A DNA stretch of 64,000 bases from Heligmosomoides polygyrus polygyrus. Taxonomy: Eukaryota; Nematoda; Chromadorea; Rhabditida; Heligmosomidae. A model generated the notes under the pieces. The model was not told where the DNA came from. It did not search any database and saw nothing but the letters and a program-made list of their open reading frames with translations. Position numbers and translations under genes: made by a program. Positions 45,701 through 55,900 of this stretch are shown in pieces. How positions within the stretch are numbered: position 1 is the stretch's first letter; every line of letters starts with the position of its first letter. The DNA lies in contig OX377206.1 in the NCBI GenBank assembly GCA_947396885.1, positions 89,091,960 to 89,155,959 on the forward strand, in the 5' to 3' direction.

Positions 45701-48298
45701 GGTGCCACTAGGGAGGAAGACGTCAATGACCGGCTTGGAGAAGCAAGTCCCGTTAAAGGGCCTATACTTGTACTGGCTGGCCGGTATCGAGATACATCGA
45801 CGCAGCTGAATGACGCCGTTGCCGTGGTAGGTTGCTGAGACGTCCTCTCGATTAAGTAATTTGCGGACCACCTGCGTGGGGTCGATGGCCAAAGCTGTAC
45901 GCAGAGAAAAGGCCAAAGTCGTGGTCCTATCACATAGCGCCGCCAAAGCGTGATAAAACAGAGTGGAAATGGTCCCTTGTACGGCGCCTTCCACTGCCAA
46001 AAGCTGAGCAGCTAGCTGGTTCGATGTAACTAGGCCAACGGGTGATGATACTTGGGTAGAGCGCGGCACCCTGCGAGGAAAACTTAGTGCATACCCTTGG
46101 TCGGAAAGCGTTACTGTGTGGCCACAGTCTGTTATGACCGGACTAACCGACGACCAAGAGAGAGCGAATTCTTTGGAGTCGCTGAGCCACACGTTACCTA
46201 GAAGGTGTCCGTGCATCTTAGCCACCAGGACGAATTGACAGGACTCTTCTTGGATGGGCGACCATATAAGAACTGAACCGTCATGAAGGACGCAGGATCC
46301 TTCCCGGTATGCGCAGTGCCGTAGGTCTCCTACGGAGGATTCTGGAACCGAAGAGCCGTGACGACCATGCACTGTCGTGGGGACGAGGTAACAATTGGTG
46401 ACCGAGAGAGTATGCTCCACACAACATCCGAATGGTGCCGACGGCCAGTCGTAAACGAGGGAATTGGGTGTTTTATATATCCCATCCCTACTCGAAAGCA
46501 TCCCAAACTCGCATCGCTTATGTGTCTGCATCCGGCGACAGTGTTCGACGGTTACGGAACGGTGAGACTCGGAGTGGGATTCAGCCCGAGCTCCAAAGAA
46601 GTTGACTGAGTAAACCACGGTGTGTTCCACGATCTTACACAGTGATGCCGGGGAGTCATACCTCCTAGTGTTGGGCTTGAAAACATGAATCGACAAATTG
46701 CGAGGTGGCGATGAGAGGTCTGGCAAGAGGTGCGAGCAATTATAGTCCAACGGGATGCGAAGGAAGGGGTCGTGTTGATCCCCAGGACATAACCACACCG
46801 GCTGGGATTTACTCACTGGAATGGAACCCAGAGCGACGATAACGCATAGAAATAGCGAATTTATACGAATGTGGCCCCTCGAGCTCGATGTTGAATCCCT
46901 CTCGTAGGCTAGCCGGGATAGTTGGTCATTTCGCTCCATAAGCGCTGCCACTCGGGCATTCGCTCTATCTAAAGCGGACTGCGGTCCGTGGGGGTCCACG
47001 ACTGCTAGTCTAACCCCGTTATTGCGGTGTAATGCCTCCCCACGAGGGTTGTGCTCTTCTACCGACCTCCCCCTCGTACCGTAGTAGTTAGCAGAAGGTA
47101 AAGAAGGTCGCGTACCTGATGCGACTTGTCGCTGTTGCATCGTCGGGGAGGGGCATTGCCTAGCCATGTGACCTCGTCCTCCGCAATTGAAGCACTCGAA
47201 CCGTGCTGTGGTGTTCGCAGATTGGCGTCTCGGTGCATCGCTCCGGCGGTGTTCCGTACGACGGGGCCTGAAATTAGAACGAAGAGAGATGTCACCCCGT
47301 GGGAAAACAGCAGATGCCCCACCTGGTCGTGGCGTGTTGAAAGCACTCACATCCGCCATGGCCCGCACTGTCGGATTGATGAGTCGATCCGTTGTTGCCT
47401 CCGCCAAGAGTTGTTCCACCGTCTGGGCTCTATTTACGGCTTGTTCGAATGATGCGGGGTTGTCCAGTTTGACAAAGTATCGAATATCGGGCCGCACACG
47501 AGCCACTAATTCTTCCAGTGCCCGCTCCTTCTGGACTGCGGGATCTTGCCCTGCCGTGGCCGCTCTAACGAGGCCCAGAAGGCGGTTCGCAAAAATCACT
47601 GAAGGCTCAGTGGTCTCCTGCCTGCAAGAAGAGAGCATCTGCCGAGCCATATAGCGATGGTGCGGACCCTCGAAAAAGGATCGCAGGTGATTGACCACCG
47701 CGTCGAACGATCTGCGGTCCTCTTCCGACAGTTCTTCGATTTTCTCTCGAGCCACCCCTTCCAAGTAGGCGATGAGTAAGTTAGCCTTTTGCTCCGAACT
47801 GAGCGGAACCACCCTCGTCCGCGCGATATCGTCGAAGCGGCGAAGCCAAGTCGACAATTGCAATCCGTCTGTTGTCCCGGAAAAAAATGGAATCCTGGGA
47901 GCCGACCCGTCCGGCGCCAAGGTTGCTACTGTTGGGACCATCCGCATCCGATTGTCGACTGCTTTGAACGACGCATTCAGCCCTTCCAGCAAGGAGGAAT
48001 TGCCTTCGCGTACCTCCTGTGCCAGACGAACCGACGTGGATTGAGCCTCTACGCGTACATCCGAAATAGCGTCGACCGTGGAGTCACGAAGGCGCTTGGC
48101 GTCACGTCCTAACACCACAGCGGTGTCGTCTAGCTCGTGCAATACCTGCGGGAGCGGGATCACCGCCAAGTCGGAAGCGCCGAACTTCGATTCAGAGGTC
48201 TCTGATAGACCCTCATCCTCCAAAAGGCTGGTTTGCTGGGTTGCTTCGACCCACTTCTCACCTTTCTTAGTTTGGGACCTGGTACTGGGGGGTCCCAT
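42785..48298 (-). CDS. LTR retrotransposon polyprotein: Gag-Env-like-PR-RT-RNase H
   Basis: One uninterrupted frame of 1837 codons. Residues 1-470: Gag-like, with WLRRFDDIART at 151-161 and a zinc knuckle CX2CX4HX4C at 369-382. Residues 479-498: hydrophobic signal-like span. Residues 499-1006: envelope-like ectodomain with 16 cysteines (504 to 888) and five N-glycosylation sequons. Residues 1007-1029: membrane span WWMTACCLYVSFLIVRAVVV, then basic residues. Retropepsin motif LVDTGA at 1128-1133. Reverse transcriptase, about 1415-1625, with YIDD at 1572-1575. RNase H with D1721, E1765 and D1790, after which the frame loses similarity. The RT and protease are Ty3/Gypsy-like. The ectodomain looks like glycoproteins of the jingchuvirus type, which other invertebrate retroelements are known to have captured; that is a pattern-level judgement. 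No integrase is encoded. The usual order is Gag-Pol-Env, so the order here is exceptional. Confidence 0.9.
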   Translation of the reverse strand: MGPPSTRSQTKKGEKWVEATQQTSLLEDEGLSETSESKFGASDLAVIPLPQVLHELDDTAVVLGRDAKRLRDSTVDAISDVRVEAQSTSVRLAQEVREGNSSLLEGLNASFKAVDNRMRMVPTVATLAPDGSAPRIPFFSGTTDGLQLSTWLRRFDDIARTRVVPLSSEQKANLLIAYLEGVAREKIEELSEEDRRSFDAVVNHLRSFFEGPHHRYMARQMLSSCRQETTEPSVIFANRLLGLVRAATAGQDPAVQKERALEELVARVRPDIRYFVKLDNPASFEQAVNRAQTVEQLLAEATTDRLINPTVRAMADVSAFNTPRPGGASAVFPRGDISLRSNFRPRRTEHRRSDAPRRQSANTTARFECFNCGGRGHMARQCPSPTMQQRQVASGTRPSLPSANYYGTRGRSVEEHNPRGEALHRNNGVRLAVVDPHGPQSALDRANARVAALMERNDQLSRLAYERDSTSSSRGHIRINSLFLCVIVALGSIPVSKSQPVWLCPGDQHDPFLRIPLDYNCSHLLPDLSSPPRNLSIHVFKPNTRRYDSPASLCKIVEHTVVYSVNFFGARAESHSESHRSVTVEHCRRMQTHKRCEFGMLSSRDGIYKTPNSLVYDWPSAPFGCCVEHTLSVTNCYLVPTTVHGRHGSSVPESSVGDLRHCAYREGSCVLHDGSVLIWSPIQEESCQFVLVAKMHGHLLGNVWLSDSKEFALSWSSVSPVITDCGHTVTLSDQGYALSFPRRVPRSTQVSSPVGLVTSNQLAAQLLAVEGAVQGTISTLFYHALAALCDRTTTLAFSLRTALAIDPTQVVRKLLNREDVSATYHGNGVIQLRRCISIPASQYKYRPFNGTCFSKPVIDVFLPSGTSLSLFLDPDSRVLLPTAETTACNSSRLFFVMTQQGLAEFDARAGTLRSIAGNTVPIVDFPVKDIPALPQSSLTIFHNLVITNVSDLIPEQQLSELWEAHTHERLLAALGSPSQHTTLPQSSRFPDSSSFNLHLLPTSLYDWWMTACCLYVSFLIVRAVVVVYMNINYPGMITAIRSVRFRRTQSEAPPEPTSSTPGPTVRHPINAGITSSSIQLTRLELDPSSPWPPKLSTSPVTINSLVLVEDYFIAQIPVTVNTVRMLALVDTGAAITLTSSDMIPLLGCFNLQPSPISCAIGVSGVPLKLFGYATVSFQIGDYSFDHPVHFSRPRSVPTSVRAYNIILGNDLLRRLPSWNIDYATRTLKIGNSNINISVAHPEDLGTVSGTQGVTPVRISHTTVLQPSTETFVQCETSPQEQDLMLLDQRPDLQERSILVQPAVFPSGECRLLVTNPTKLAQILYKGQAIGYATPVSPVPMMAGESSVPLTQPDRTEAIEIETPSQPLPPFDLSKTSVADTERKMLLELFEEFRDRFSYSSYDLGSYQHTQIQIKTTTEVPPGRFQPPRIPVRYQQELDDHIDKLIRAGRIAESDTPWVHNTVLVKKKDGSLRVCLDFRPLNDVTIPDRYPLPRIEDILAKIAGKRYYTTLDLASGYMQLALAPESQYKCGWATHRGIYQFQYLPFGLRNAGAYFCRVMSRVLAGLEANCLAYIDDVVVFDKDFPSHLSSLRKVFERFRTYNLKISHKKFTEIAQSKITFLGHEIHPDGYGPANRNVTAIQDFPTPKSTKQVKGFVGMANFFRRFIPNFALIAAPLYELLKDKAKFMWGPRQDEAFAELKRLLSSHPCLAFPQDKDFILHTDGSNQGVGAALFQEVPAGGKKLAVIGYFSKTLSATQQKWGTVHIELFAMVSALRLFRPIIYGNRTHIYSDHQSLTQQHILLCATFQGIIWTLSSPIQTPSTLRGVRSCSRISRTTMW

Positions 48299-49535
48299 GA
48301 CTAGTCGGGCAGAATATGAACGCTGAGTTGAAAGTGGAAGCCGTCACGTAGACAGAAGATGACAATGGGAGATCCCCGGCTCTTAAGTAGGGATCTGCCG
48401 AAGGGTGGAGACTCCCCCCTCCTTCCCAAGAATGTAAACGTTTGTGCTGGCCCCCACAATTCCCGAGATATGCCAAGCCGAGCTAGTGTTGACAGTGCTC
48501 GGAGACCGTTCCCAAGATCGTTGGTGTCGATAACGCGGGAGCCGCGCGGCGGAACAAAAACATCGCCGCGCGAGGCGTTATCGCGGCTTGCATCTAAAGC
48601 CGTCGCGCAAGAGAAGGTCAAGAATCCGTAAACTTGTAAATTCCATATGTGCTTGCCCTACGGTTATACCCATATCCCAACGCCTCACTGTATCAGAGGA
48701 TCCAGTCAGAGTATCACTAGAAGCAAAAAGTGGAAAAGAGGACAAGACTAGAAAGAAACGAGACGAAAAATAAAAGAAGACTGACTCGTAGGTAAACCAT
48801 AGTGAACGATATCATGCCAAGCTGGCGAACCGTCATCATTACGAATGCGAAAACAGACAAACAATAATTGGAGTGTTGCCTGTACTTCGGCTATAAACGG
48901 TATATGCAGATTGACCCGTAAACTCTGTAACCAGTGTACTAGTAGCTAGGCGTCCAAAATTCTAGTGGTGCAAACTCGCGAATGTCCTCTCGGAACCTCA
49001 AAAGTGCCCTAGGGTTAAGCTACATTGCCGGCTTAACAAGCCGCGCAAGGGCTATACAACAGCCACTGGACGAACGAGAACGGAAGGGAAAAGAAGGGAC
49101 TCGTATTTGAACCACGGTTAACTTAGGGACCCTGTAGACCGTACGGTGAACGTTAACTACCAACCAAATAAAACGTAATCGACAAGCGGACAACTATAAG
49201 CTCAAATCGCTGTGTTGTGGTCCTTCTCTGAACTGATGCCTGTACTTCGGCTTTTACTCACTTATCCGCTCACGTACCAAGTACGTATGAAACTCCTCGA
49301 CGTCGGAACTCTACTTCCTGCGGGCTCGCTATGCACTCTTCAAGCCATGGCCATCTGTTTTTAAGCAGACTGCTTGTTTGCTGGCTTATCAAGCCACCGC
49401 GCGGTGAGATCAAGAAAGACCTAGTTGCCTACGTTTACGTCTAGCCATAACTAAAATCGGTAGGAAACAAAAGAACGACGATAAACTGGAAAGAAAAACT
49501 CACCCGGGTCGACAGGCCCTCCAGAAGCGGGTCCA
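48299..49535 (-). other. Untranslated leader of the retrotransposon
   Basis: About 1.2 kb between the primer-binding site and the polyprotein ATG. I see only short ORFs and no recognisable domain. It would hold packaging signals if it follows other LTR elements. Confidence 0.6.
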
Positions 49536-49553
49536 CGACACTCGCTGCTACCA
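49536..49553 (-). promoter_or_regulatory. Primer-binding site of the retrotransposon
   Basis: Directly after the 5' LTR the minus strand reads TGGTAGCAGCGAGTGTCG. It starts with the TGG that pairs with the CCA end of a tRNA. I cannot name the tRNA without a search. Confidence 0.7.
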
Positions 49554-49861
49554 GTAAGTGTCTGGACCCAATACGATTAGCAATAGTTTATTAGCAGCGA
49601 ATATATGGTCGATACGCAGGTGAGATGAGTCCAATGGAGGTCGAGGGTGGACTGCTTCTGGGCCTAGGATCCGGGTAGAGGGCAGTGGAGAGTCGAAGTC
49701 CTTCGCGGCCGTCGTCGGGCTCCGTCCTCGCACCGCCAGTCGCCGTCGTCGTCGTCCTCGTTGTCCCCCTTTGCCGCGTCGCCGCGCCTCCGCCGTCTGA
49801 AATCACAACAGCTGATCGGAACGCTCTGAGTCATAGAACGCTCAAGCACACTTCACTTACA
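49554..49861 (-). repeat. 5' LTR of the retrotransposon
   Basis: This is 308 bp and identical by eye to the 3' LTR. On the minus strand it is followed at once by a primer-binding-site-like sequence. Confidence 0.93.
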
Positions 49862-49999
49862 CCCCTAGTATTCTTTAGTGTTGCAGGTCTCATATTCCCG
49901 ATCAGGACAGTTCCTGAAAAAAAAACTATTGGAATGAGCAGGAATATTTTAAGGTTTTCATGATTTAATTATTGAATTTTTGGAAATAATGCATTTTGT

Positions 50000-50402
50000 G
50001 GGCGCGTGTAGCGCAGTCGGAGGATGTGCCGGTTGTCGCGTGTACCCTGTACCTGGGGTCGGATTCATCAAGGACTAACCCGCGGGCATAGGGGGAGAGA
50101 TATCCACCTGCGTCTGTGACTCTTATCTTATCTCTACCTCCTAAACCCCGCATACCCACGGGTTTAATTGTTCATGAATCCGGACTCAGGTTTCTGGTCC
50201 TTATTACGGGATTTTCCGCCGGCCTTTCCAAGCCTTCGATCCCTCAGGGGTCGGTGAATTGCTACCAGACTTGTCTGGGAATGATAGAGAGCTGACTTCT
50301 TTATCGGCTAGCCACCGCAAGTCATTGTGTGGCCAAATACGCATTTAAAGCGCCTCCAGGATATCTCTTAGAATTAGAATGCGCGGCGCATCCCAAAGGG
50401 GA
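50000..50402 (+). mobile_element. tRNA-derived SINE interrupted by a MITE
   Basis: Head GGGCGCGTGTAGCGCAGTCGG, a MITE at 50055-50188, then the rest of the body to GCGGCGCATCCCAAAGGG. It lies inside the hAT-like element. Confidence 0.85.
50055..50188. mobile_element. MITE, GGATTCATCAA family, nested in a SINE
   Basis: Starts GGGGTCGGATTCATCAAGG and ends TTCATGAATCCGGACTC. It interrupts the tRNA-like head of the SINE at 50000-50400 just before its B box. Confidence 0.75.
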
Positions 50403-51144
50403 CAAAGGGAAGCTTTGCTAGCCACTTGGAACAGTCGAGGCGGAGAGAATGATTCCGGCCACTGGACGTGTTTGAAACGATTTTAGAAAAACGCCATTAA
50501 CAAAAATTAGGAAAGCTGCTTTTCCTGAACGCTAACACGTTGACGACGTGTCACACCTTTTCGGCAGTGTGGGACCGTCTGACACGATGTCGTGTCATGA
50601 TCCCGACGTTGCAATAAATGGACTAGCCTCACACACCAGGCACTCGCTAATCGTAAGTTCGACAATGTATTAACATCCCACTGATAGGCTTTTAATTGCA
50701 TTTTTATTAGTTCTTTCTGTACTTAATGGGCTGGTGTCCGCATCGAGGTTACATATGCTCGTAGAACAGTCAGACAAAAGAACTGGGAAAGGGGGAACTC
50801 CGGGGTCTGCATGAACGCACGTTTTAAGATGCCTTGTCGGTGATCATCTTTTGAATGATAATTCCATGCCCGTTCCTACTCCACACCCTCTATTTTTCTG
50901 TGTTTGTTGATGCAGAATTGTTTATTTTACATTGCACTGTTACACTCCATTCCTTGAACTTTAGCTGTTGACCTCTTGAAGTTGAACGTATAAGGTTTTC
51001 CTTGATTTTTTCACTTGAAATAATGGTTAGCAGCTATTTGTATTTTTAGCGAAATTTAACGATTTACCGGAAATTTAACGAAAATATACCGTTAAAAAAT
51101 TTCGTTAAAAAAATTTACCGCACAGAATTTTGTGTGCACCCTTG

Positions 51145-51265
51145 TTCTGAACCCGAACGCTTGCAGCACGACGTCGGTGACACCTCTTCTGGATCCGGAT
51201 GCCTGTTGAGCGACGTCGGAGATACCTCTTCTGAAGCCGGACGCCTGCTACTCGACGTCTATGAA
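51145..51265. repeat. 48-bp minisatellite, right of the hAT-like element
   Basis: Units with GACGTCGGTGACACCTCTTC in the same orientation as those at 41398-41585. The unit is 16 codons long and stays open in one frame (DVGDTSSEAGRLL-like). Confidence 0.75.
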
Positions 51266-51346
51266 AGGCCAGATGGACAGAATGAAAGACGGACAGACGG
51301 GTGGACAGTCGGACAACCGCTATTTCTTCTAGACATAGTAGAATAA
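51266..51346 (-). mobile_element. Helitron-like 5' end
   Basis: The minus strand reads TCTACTATGTCTAGAAG, then a CTGTCC/CCGTCTGTCC-rich stretch, then runs into the 48-bp minisatellite. This is the same order as at 56291, which suggests the minisatellite belongs to a Helitron-like family. Confidence 0.5.
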
Positions 51347-51386
51347 CAAGTACAGATCGACATTTTCATAAGAATTTTTGGTACAA

Positions 51387-52521
51387 GTCGCGTAGGTGAG
51401 CAGCGGAGCGAGGGTGCGGTAACGGCAGAGCACCGACCGTACTCACGCACTGTACCGTAACCACTCCAGCCAATCAAACCCGAAACGAACACGCCCCTTC
51501 TATGGCACTGCGGGGCTCAGCCGCACAGGCAGAGCCCGTGAGGTATCGATCAACGGTCAGCTGTTAGGTTGGAGAAGGGGTTGAGACGAGGCATGCGGAG
51601 GAACTCCGCCACGCGTTCCATCTAAGCTAAACGTGCTGAAATGGCCCATAACCCGGAGTTCCTTCCCTTGCCAAAGCCGTGCCCGAAGGGCACGTCTGCG
51701 TCCATATGGGAAGTTCAACAAACTCGCCACGGATGTCACTCAACCTACACGTGCTGAAATGGCCCACAACCCGGAGTTCCTTCCCTTGCCAAAGCCGTGC
51801 CCGAAGGACACGTCTGCGTCCATTTGGTAAGTTCAACAAACTCGCCACGGATGTCACCCAACCTACACGTGCTGAAATGGCCCACAACCCGGAGTTCCTT
51901 CCCTTGCCTAGTCGTGCCCGAAGGGCACGTCTGCGTCCATATGGGAAGTTCAACAAACTCGCCACGGATGTCACCCAACCTACACGTGCTGAAATGGCCC
52001 ACAACCCGGAGTTCCTTTCCTTGCCTAGTCGTGCCCGAAGGGCACGTCTGCGTCCATATGGGAAGTTCAGCAAACTCCCCACGGATGTCATCCAACCTAC
52101 ACGTGCTGAAATGGCCCACAACCCGGAGTTCCTTCCCTTGCCTAGTCGTGCCCGAAGGGCACGTCTGTGTTTATATGGGAAGTTCAACAAACTCGCCACG
52201 GATGTCACCCAAACTACACGTGCTGAAATGGCCCACAACCCGGAGTTCCTTCCCTTGACAAAGCCGTGCCCGAAGGGCACGTCTGCGTTCACCTAGGTAG
52301 TTCAACCAGCCCCGCCACGGGGTCCACCTAAACTACATGTGTTAAAATGGCCCACCTGCTCACTACCAACCTCGAAGGCAGTACCTCGCAGAGGAGGCGC
52401 ATTCGATCGATGCCGTGGCTGCCGCGATTACGGTAGAAGTAACGACGAGTTCGCCGCACCCTCGCGGCCGCTACCGCACCCCGCCGCCGTCACCGCACCC
52501 TCCGCTGCTCACCTCCGCGAC
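51387..52521. mobile_element. Inverted-repeat element carrying a 117-bp tandem array
   Basis: Ends are GTCGCGTAGGTGAGCAGCGG and its inverse (52502-52521). Inside the ends lie matching GTGCGGTAACGG-type blocks. The same terminal sequence bounds the elements at 28281-28466 and 62478-62666, so this is a long member of that MITE family. The flanking bases are GTACAA and ATGTAC. Confidence 0.7.
51632..52340. repeat. 117-bp tandem repeat, about six copies
   Basis: The anchor GTGCTGAAATGGCCCA recurs at 51632, 51751, 51869, 51986, 52103, 52220 and, degraded, at about 52339. The period of 117-119 bp keeps long ORFs open on both strands by repetition. With no start context and equal openness in several frames, I read it as non-coding satellite. 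Confidence 0.9.
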
Positions 52522-52988
52522 ATGTACCGAATTTTTATGGTCGTCAATCGGCACATCAATAAAGAACTGTGTATAATAATTACGAGAATTAGAAGACGTC
52601 GGCGCATATAAGAACGAAGGGTGAACATGTGAATAGTGCTCAAAAGGTACGGCAAACGCACATGAAATGGATCGTGGAATTCGTTTATCTGGCAAGAATC
52701 TGTGCTGATTATCAGTGGATGGAGAACAATACATTCAGGACGCAGTCACGGCTACCTACACACACATGGAAGAAAATACCCGAATTCACACTAAGAGAAC
52801 ACAACGTCGAAGGCTCAGAGGTGCCACATGAGGTCTGTTGCAATGCGCGAACAGGATTCTGGAGACGATCTGCTGAAAGCAACGCACACTACCCAAATAA
52901 ACGGAAACGAATCGAAGAGAATCTGATGAAGTGAAACTGGAGTCGCGTCGTCTTGCGCTGCCCGCCGCCCATGAGGGGGGCGTCGTCC

Positions 52989-55900
52989 TCATAAGCTGGT
53001 CGTTGTCTGCTGATTTCCGGCGTCCTCCTTGGCCTTGTCCTCGAGATAGGCGAAAAAGCTGAACGTTCGGTAGACTATGTGAACGAAGAAACCGTCCACG
53101 ATGATGATCGCGACTAGGCTGAGCATCACGGCTGCCGTCACCAGAAACGACACTAAATTATGCGTTTACACCTGAACACTGTGACGACAAACGGGACATT
53201 TCAAGTAGTAGTAAACAGTAAAGTAAACACAAACAGCAGAAAACAAGTAGATGCCCGGATAACGCCTTTAGAGTTTTTACGGATTTTCCCCCTTGAGAGC
53301 TGTTATATTTGTTACAACAAAAAAAAGAAGAAAAATAGAGTATCGATTTCTATTAGGACTCCACTCCTCAGAAAGTCGTGAATAGCTGGTTCTGCCTTTT
53401 TGCTTTTGGTCACAATTGCATAACCATAACATTTTTTCCACGATTCAGGTTTCCCTACCGCGCTAACCAAGCCATCTGTCCCTCTTGGACCGGTGAATAG
53501 GCAACGGACTGACCACCGACTGATCATTTTGAAGGGTAAATGAGGAGCCTAAGAACCCCATCGTAGACTTTTTCCTTACTGCCATATTTACATTTCTTTA
53601 TATACTATTTTCACGGGTGCGTGTAGCGCAGTCGGAGGAGGCGCCGACTGCCGCCTGCACCCGATACCAGGTTCCTGGTTCGGATTTCCCGCCCAGGCCA
53701 TCCAAGCATTCCATCTATCCGGGGTCGGTGAAGAACCAGACTAGTCTGGGAAGGATAAAGCACTGACTTGTTCATCTGCTGGCCACCACAAGTCATTGTA
53801 TAGCCAATTACGCATTCAAATCGCGTTCACGACATCCCGTAGAAGTAGAATGCGTGGCGCATCCCAGAAGGGATTGAACAACGCCGTTCTTTATACTTTA
53901 TCCTTTACTATTTCCACGTCGACTTGGACACTTACAATCAAATTGGACACTCTTTTATACGCACCTTAAGCTTCTGAAATCAAAGTGAACAACATCCAAA
54001 TCGAAATGAGCTTCCTACAGGCTAAATTAAAGACTCAACAAGATGGTTAGAATGGTTATTTCTGTTCACGAAAAATTAGGTATAACTTTCTTTGAAATTT
54101 TTTGTTTATTTAACGTGCCCAACAGGTGTGATAATTCTATAATAGTTTTATTTTTGAGAAAAAAATAATTACATAAATCTTGTTTTGAAGCGCCACAAGG
54201 CAGCAATTATGCGACTGGATCGCACCATGCACTCGAAGAACAAGTCGAAATGCTTCCTTGATTGATAGTGTTTACAGACAGCATCAAAGTGGGGTCATGT
54301 GTGTTTTTTTACAGTTGTTTGTGTTGCACCGTTTGCAGGTATGAAACTCCATGCAAACAAAAATATTGCTATCAATCAAATAAAAACCGCGACGTTTCGG
54401 AAGAGGACATGGCGCAATCCTTGTTTAAGCACTAAAATTAGTCGCCTTTCTGCTCTTTAAAGCAAGCTTTAAACCACTGTTTTTCTCAAAAATTAAAAAT
54501 TTGATAAAATTTCAAACTATGTGTTCACTTATTGGGAAGCAAATTAAAACCTTAATGAAGGTTATGCTAAAATTTCCTTTGAACAAAGAATTATTTTAGA
54601 GTTTTTAGATAGTCTCAAGTTTAATGTAGGAAAAGCTTATTTTAATTTGGAAGATTTTACTTCGGTTTCAAAAGTCCTAAGTTTCCTAGAAGAGGTTTCA
54701 ATTTGGTTTGAAAACTGTTTAATTCGACATGCAAATGGTATATACTAAGCCTGTGGAGCAAGTCGGAGGAGGTGCTGATTGTCAGGTGCACCCGATACCA
54801 GGCTCCTGGTTCGGATTTCACAGCCCAGGCCAACCAAGCATTCCATCCTCTCGGGGTCGATGAATTAGGACGGGATTGTCTGCGAAGGATAAAGCATTGT
54901 CTTGTTCATCGGCTGGCCAGCGTAGGTCATTGTGTGATCCGGTAGGCATTCCAACCGCCTCCACGAAGTACCGTAGAAGTAGAAAGGGATGCGTGGCGCA
55001 TCCCAGAAAGGATCGGGTAACGCCATCCTTTATTTTTCTACAATTGCACTGGCATGAATAAATGAAATGAAATGGTTGGCTCAATACGACACGAACGTTT
55101 AATCGACTCGGGTGCATATGAGAACCGGTGCCTCTTCCGACAACACTACCTGATTTCGCATGAAGAAGTGTCGTAGCGAATTGTGAGGAGGCGCCAGCTC
55201 TCGAATGCATCACGAATCGACGCATGGCTCGATTCCCATCCAGTCCAGTGAACCAATGCATATACTCATTATCAGCGATTTTGTATCAGATTAGTCTAGG
55301 ATTGGCTAAATACCGACCTGCTCATTGGCTGGTCGTCGTAATTCATTGTACAGTCCAAATAGGCATTTAAACTGTCTCCATAATAGACCATAGAAGTAGA
55401 GTGTGTGTGGCGCGTCCCGCTAGGGCCTGCTAGTGAAATGACTAACGCCGACCTTTATCCTTTATCTTTCATTACTTTACTAGGTCTCCTTTCTATTGCT
55501 AAACGACAGGGGTGGGCAATAATCAATCCTTTCTTTTAATAGGCCGCGCAACTTCTACGGAATAATGTAGAAGCAGTTTTAGTGCTTCTAGCCCTTTCAA
55601 TAGTCCGCTGTGGCTACTACTATGAATATGAGCATCTGACTGTGTCACCGTTCGCAGACAAATCTGGTACCGTTTCAGAGGTCCTGAAAGGATGAAACGA
55701 CTGGGTGGTCTTGTTGGTGGGACTCGAACCTTGAATCGATTGACGGTGCATGCTAAAGCCGTGCCTCTTCCGTATTTGCTACGCACTTGCTAGTGTTTCT
55801 TGCATATATGGTATGCATCACTAGTTTCAATTTAAGTTGTGACAATATTAGCGTTGTTCCTTTAATCTATTGTACTCCTAAGCTTCATAAAAATCCAGTT

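Larger units (their letters stand above)
41723..49861 (-). mobile_element. LTR retrotransposon, nearly complete, integrase missing
   Basis: Two 308-bp direct repeats (41723-42030 and 49554-49861), identical by eye, flank the polyprotein frame. In the minus orientation the order is 5' LTR, primer-binding site, a 1.25-kb leader (48299-49535) with no convincing ORF, the polyprotein, a scrambled 0.9-kb segment, polypurine tract and 3' LTR. Identical LTRs indicate a recent insertion. I see no 4-6 bp target duplication: the flanks read TCACA on the left and CCCCT on the right. Where integrase should be, a Gag-like fragment runs in the opposite orientation. The element sits inside a hAT-like element. 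Confidence 0.9.
41586..51144. mobile_element. hAT-like element hosting the LTR retrotransposon
   Basis: The left end starts CAGGGGTGCACATTTAACG and the right end is the inverse, CAAGGGTGCACACAAAA. Both are followed inward by TTAACG-rich DNA (41600-41700 and 51050-51125). Flanks are ATCTGAAC (41578-41585) and TTCTGAAC (51145-51152), an 8-bp duplication with one mismatch, as hAT elements make. No hAT transposase is visible, so it is non-autonomous. It contains the LTR element and a SINE. Confidence 0.7.

Noticed and set aside
51145..51265. CRISPR-like array
   Set aside because: Units are contiguous 48-bp minisatellite repeats without unique spacers, and the genome is eukaryotic.
51627..52296. 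ORFs of more than 200 codons on both strands
   Set aside because: Produced by a 117-bp repeat whose length is a multiple of three; open in several frames at once.
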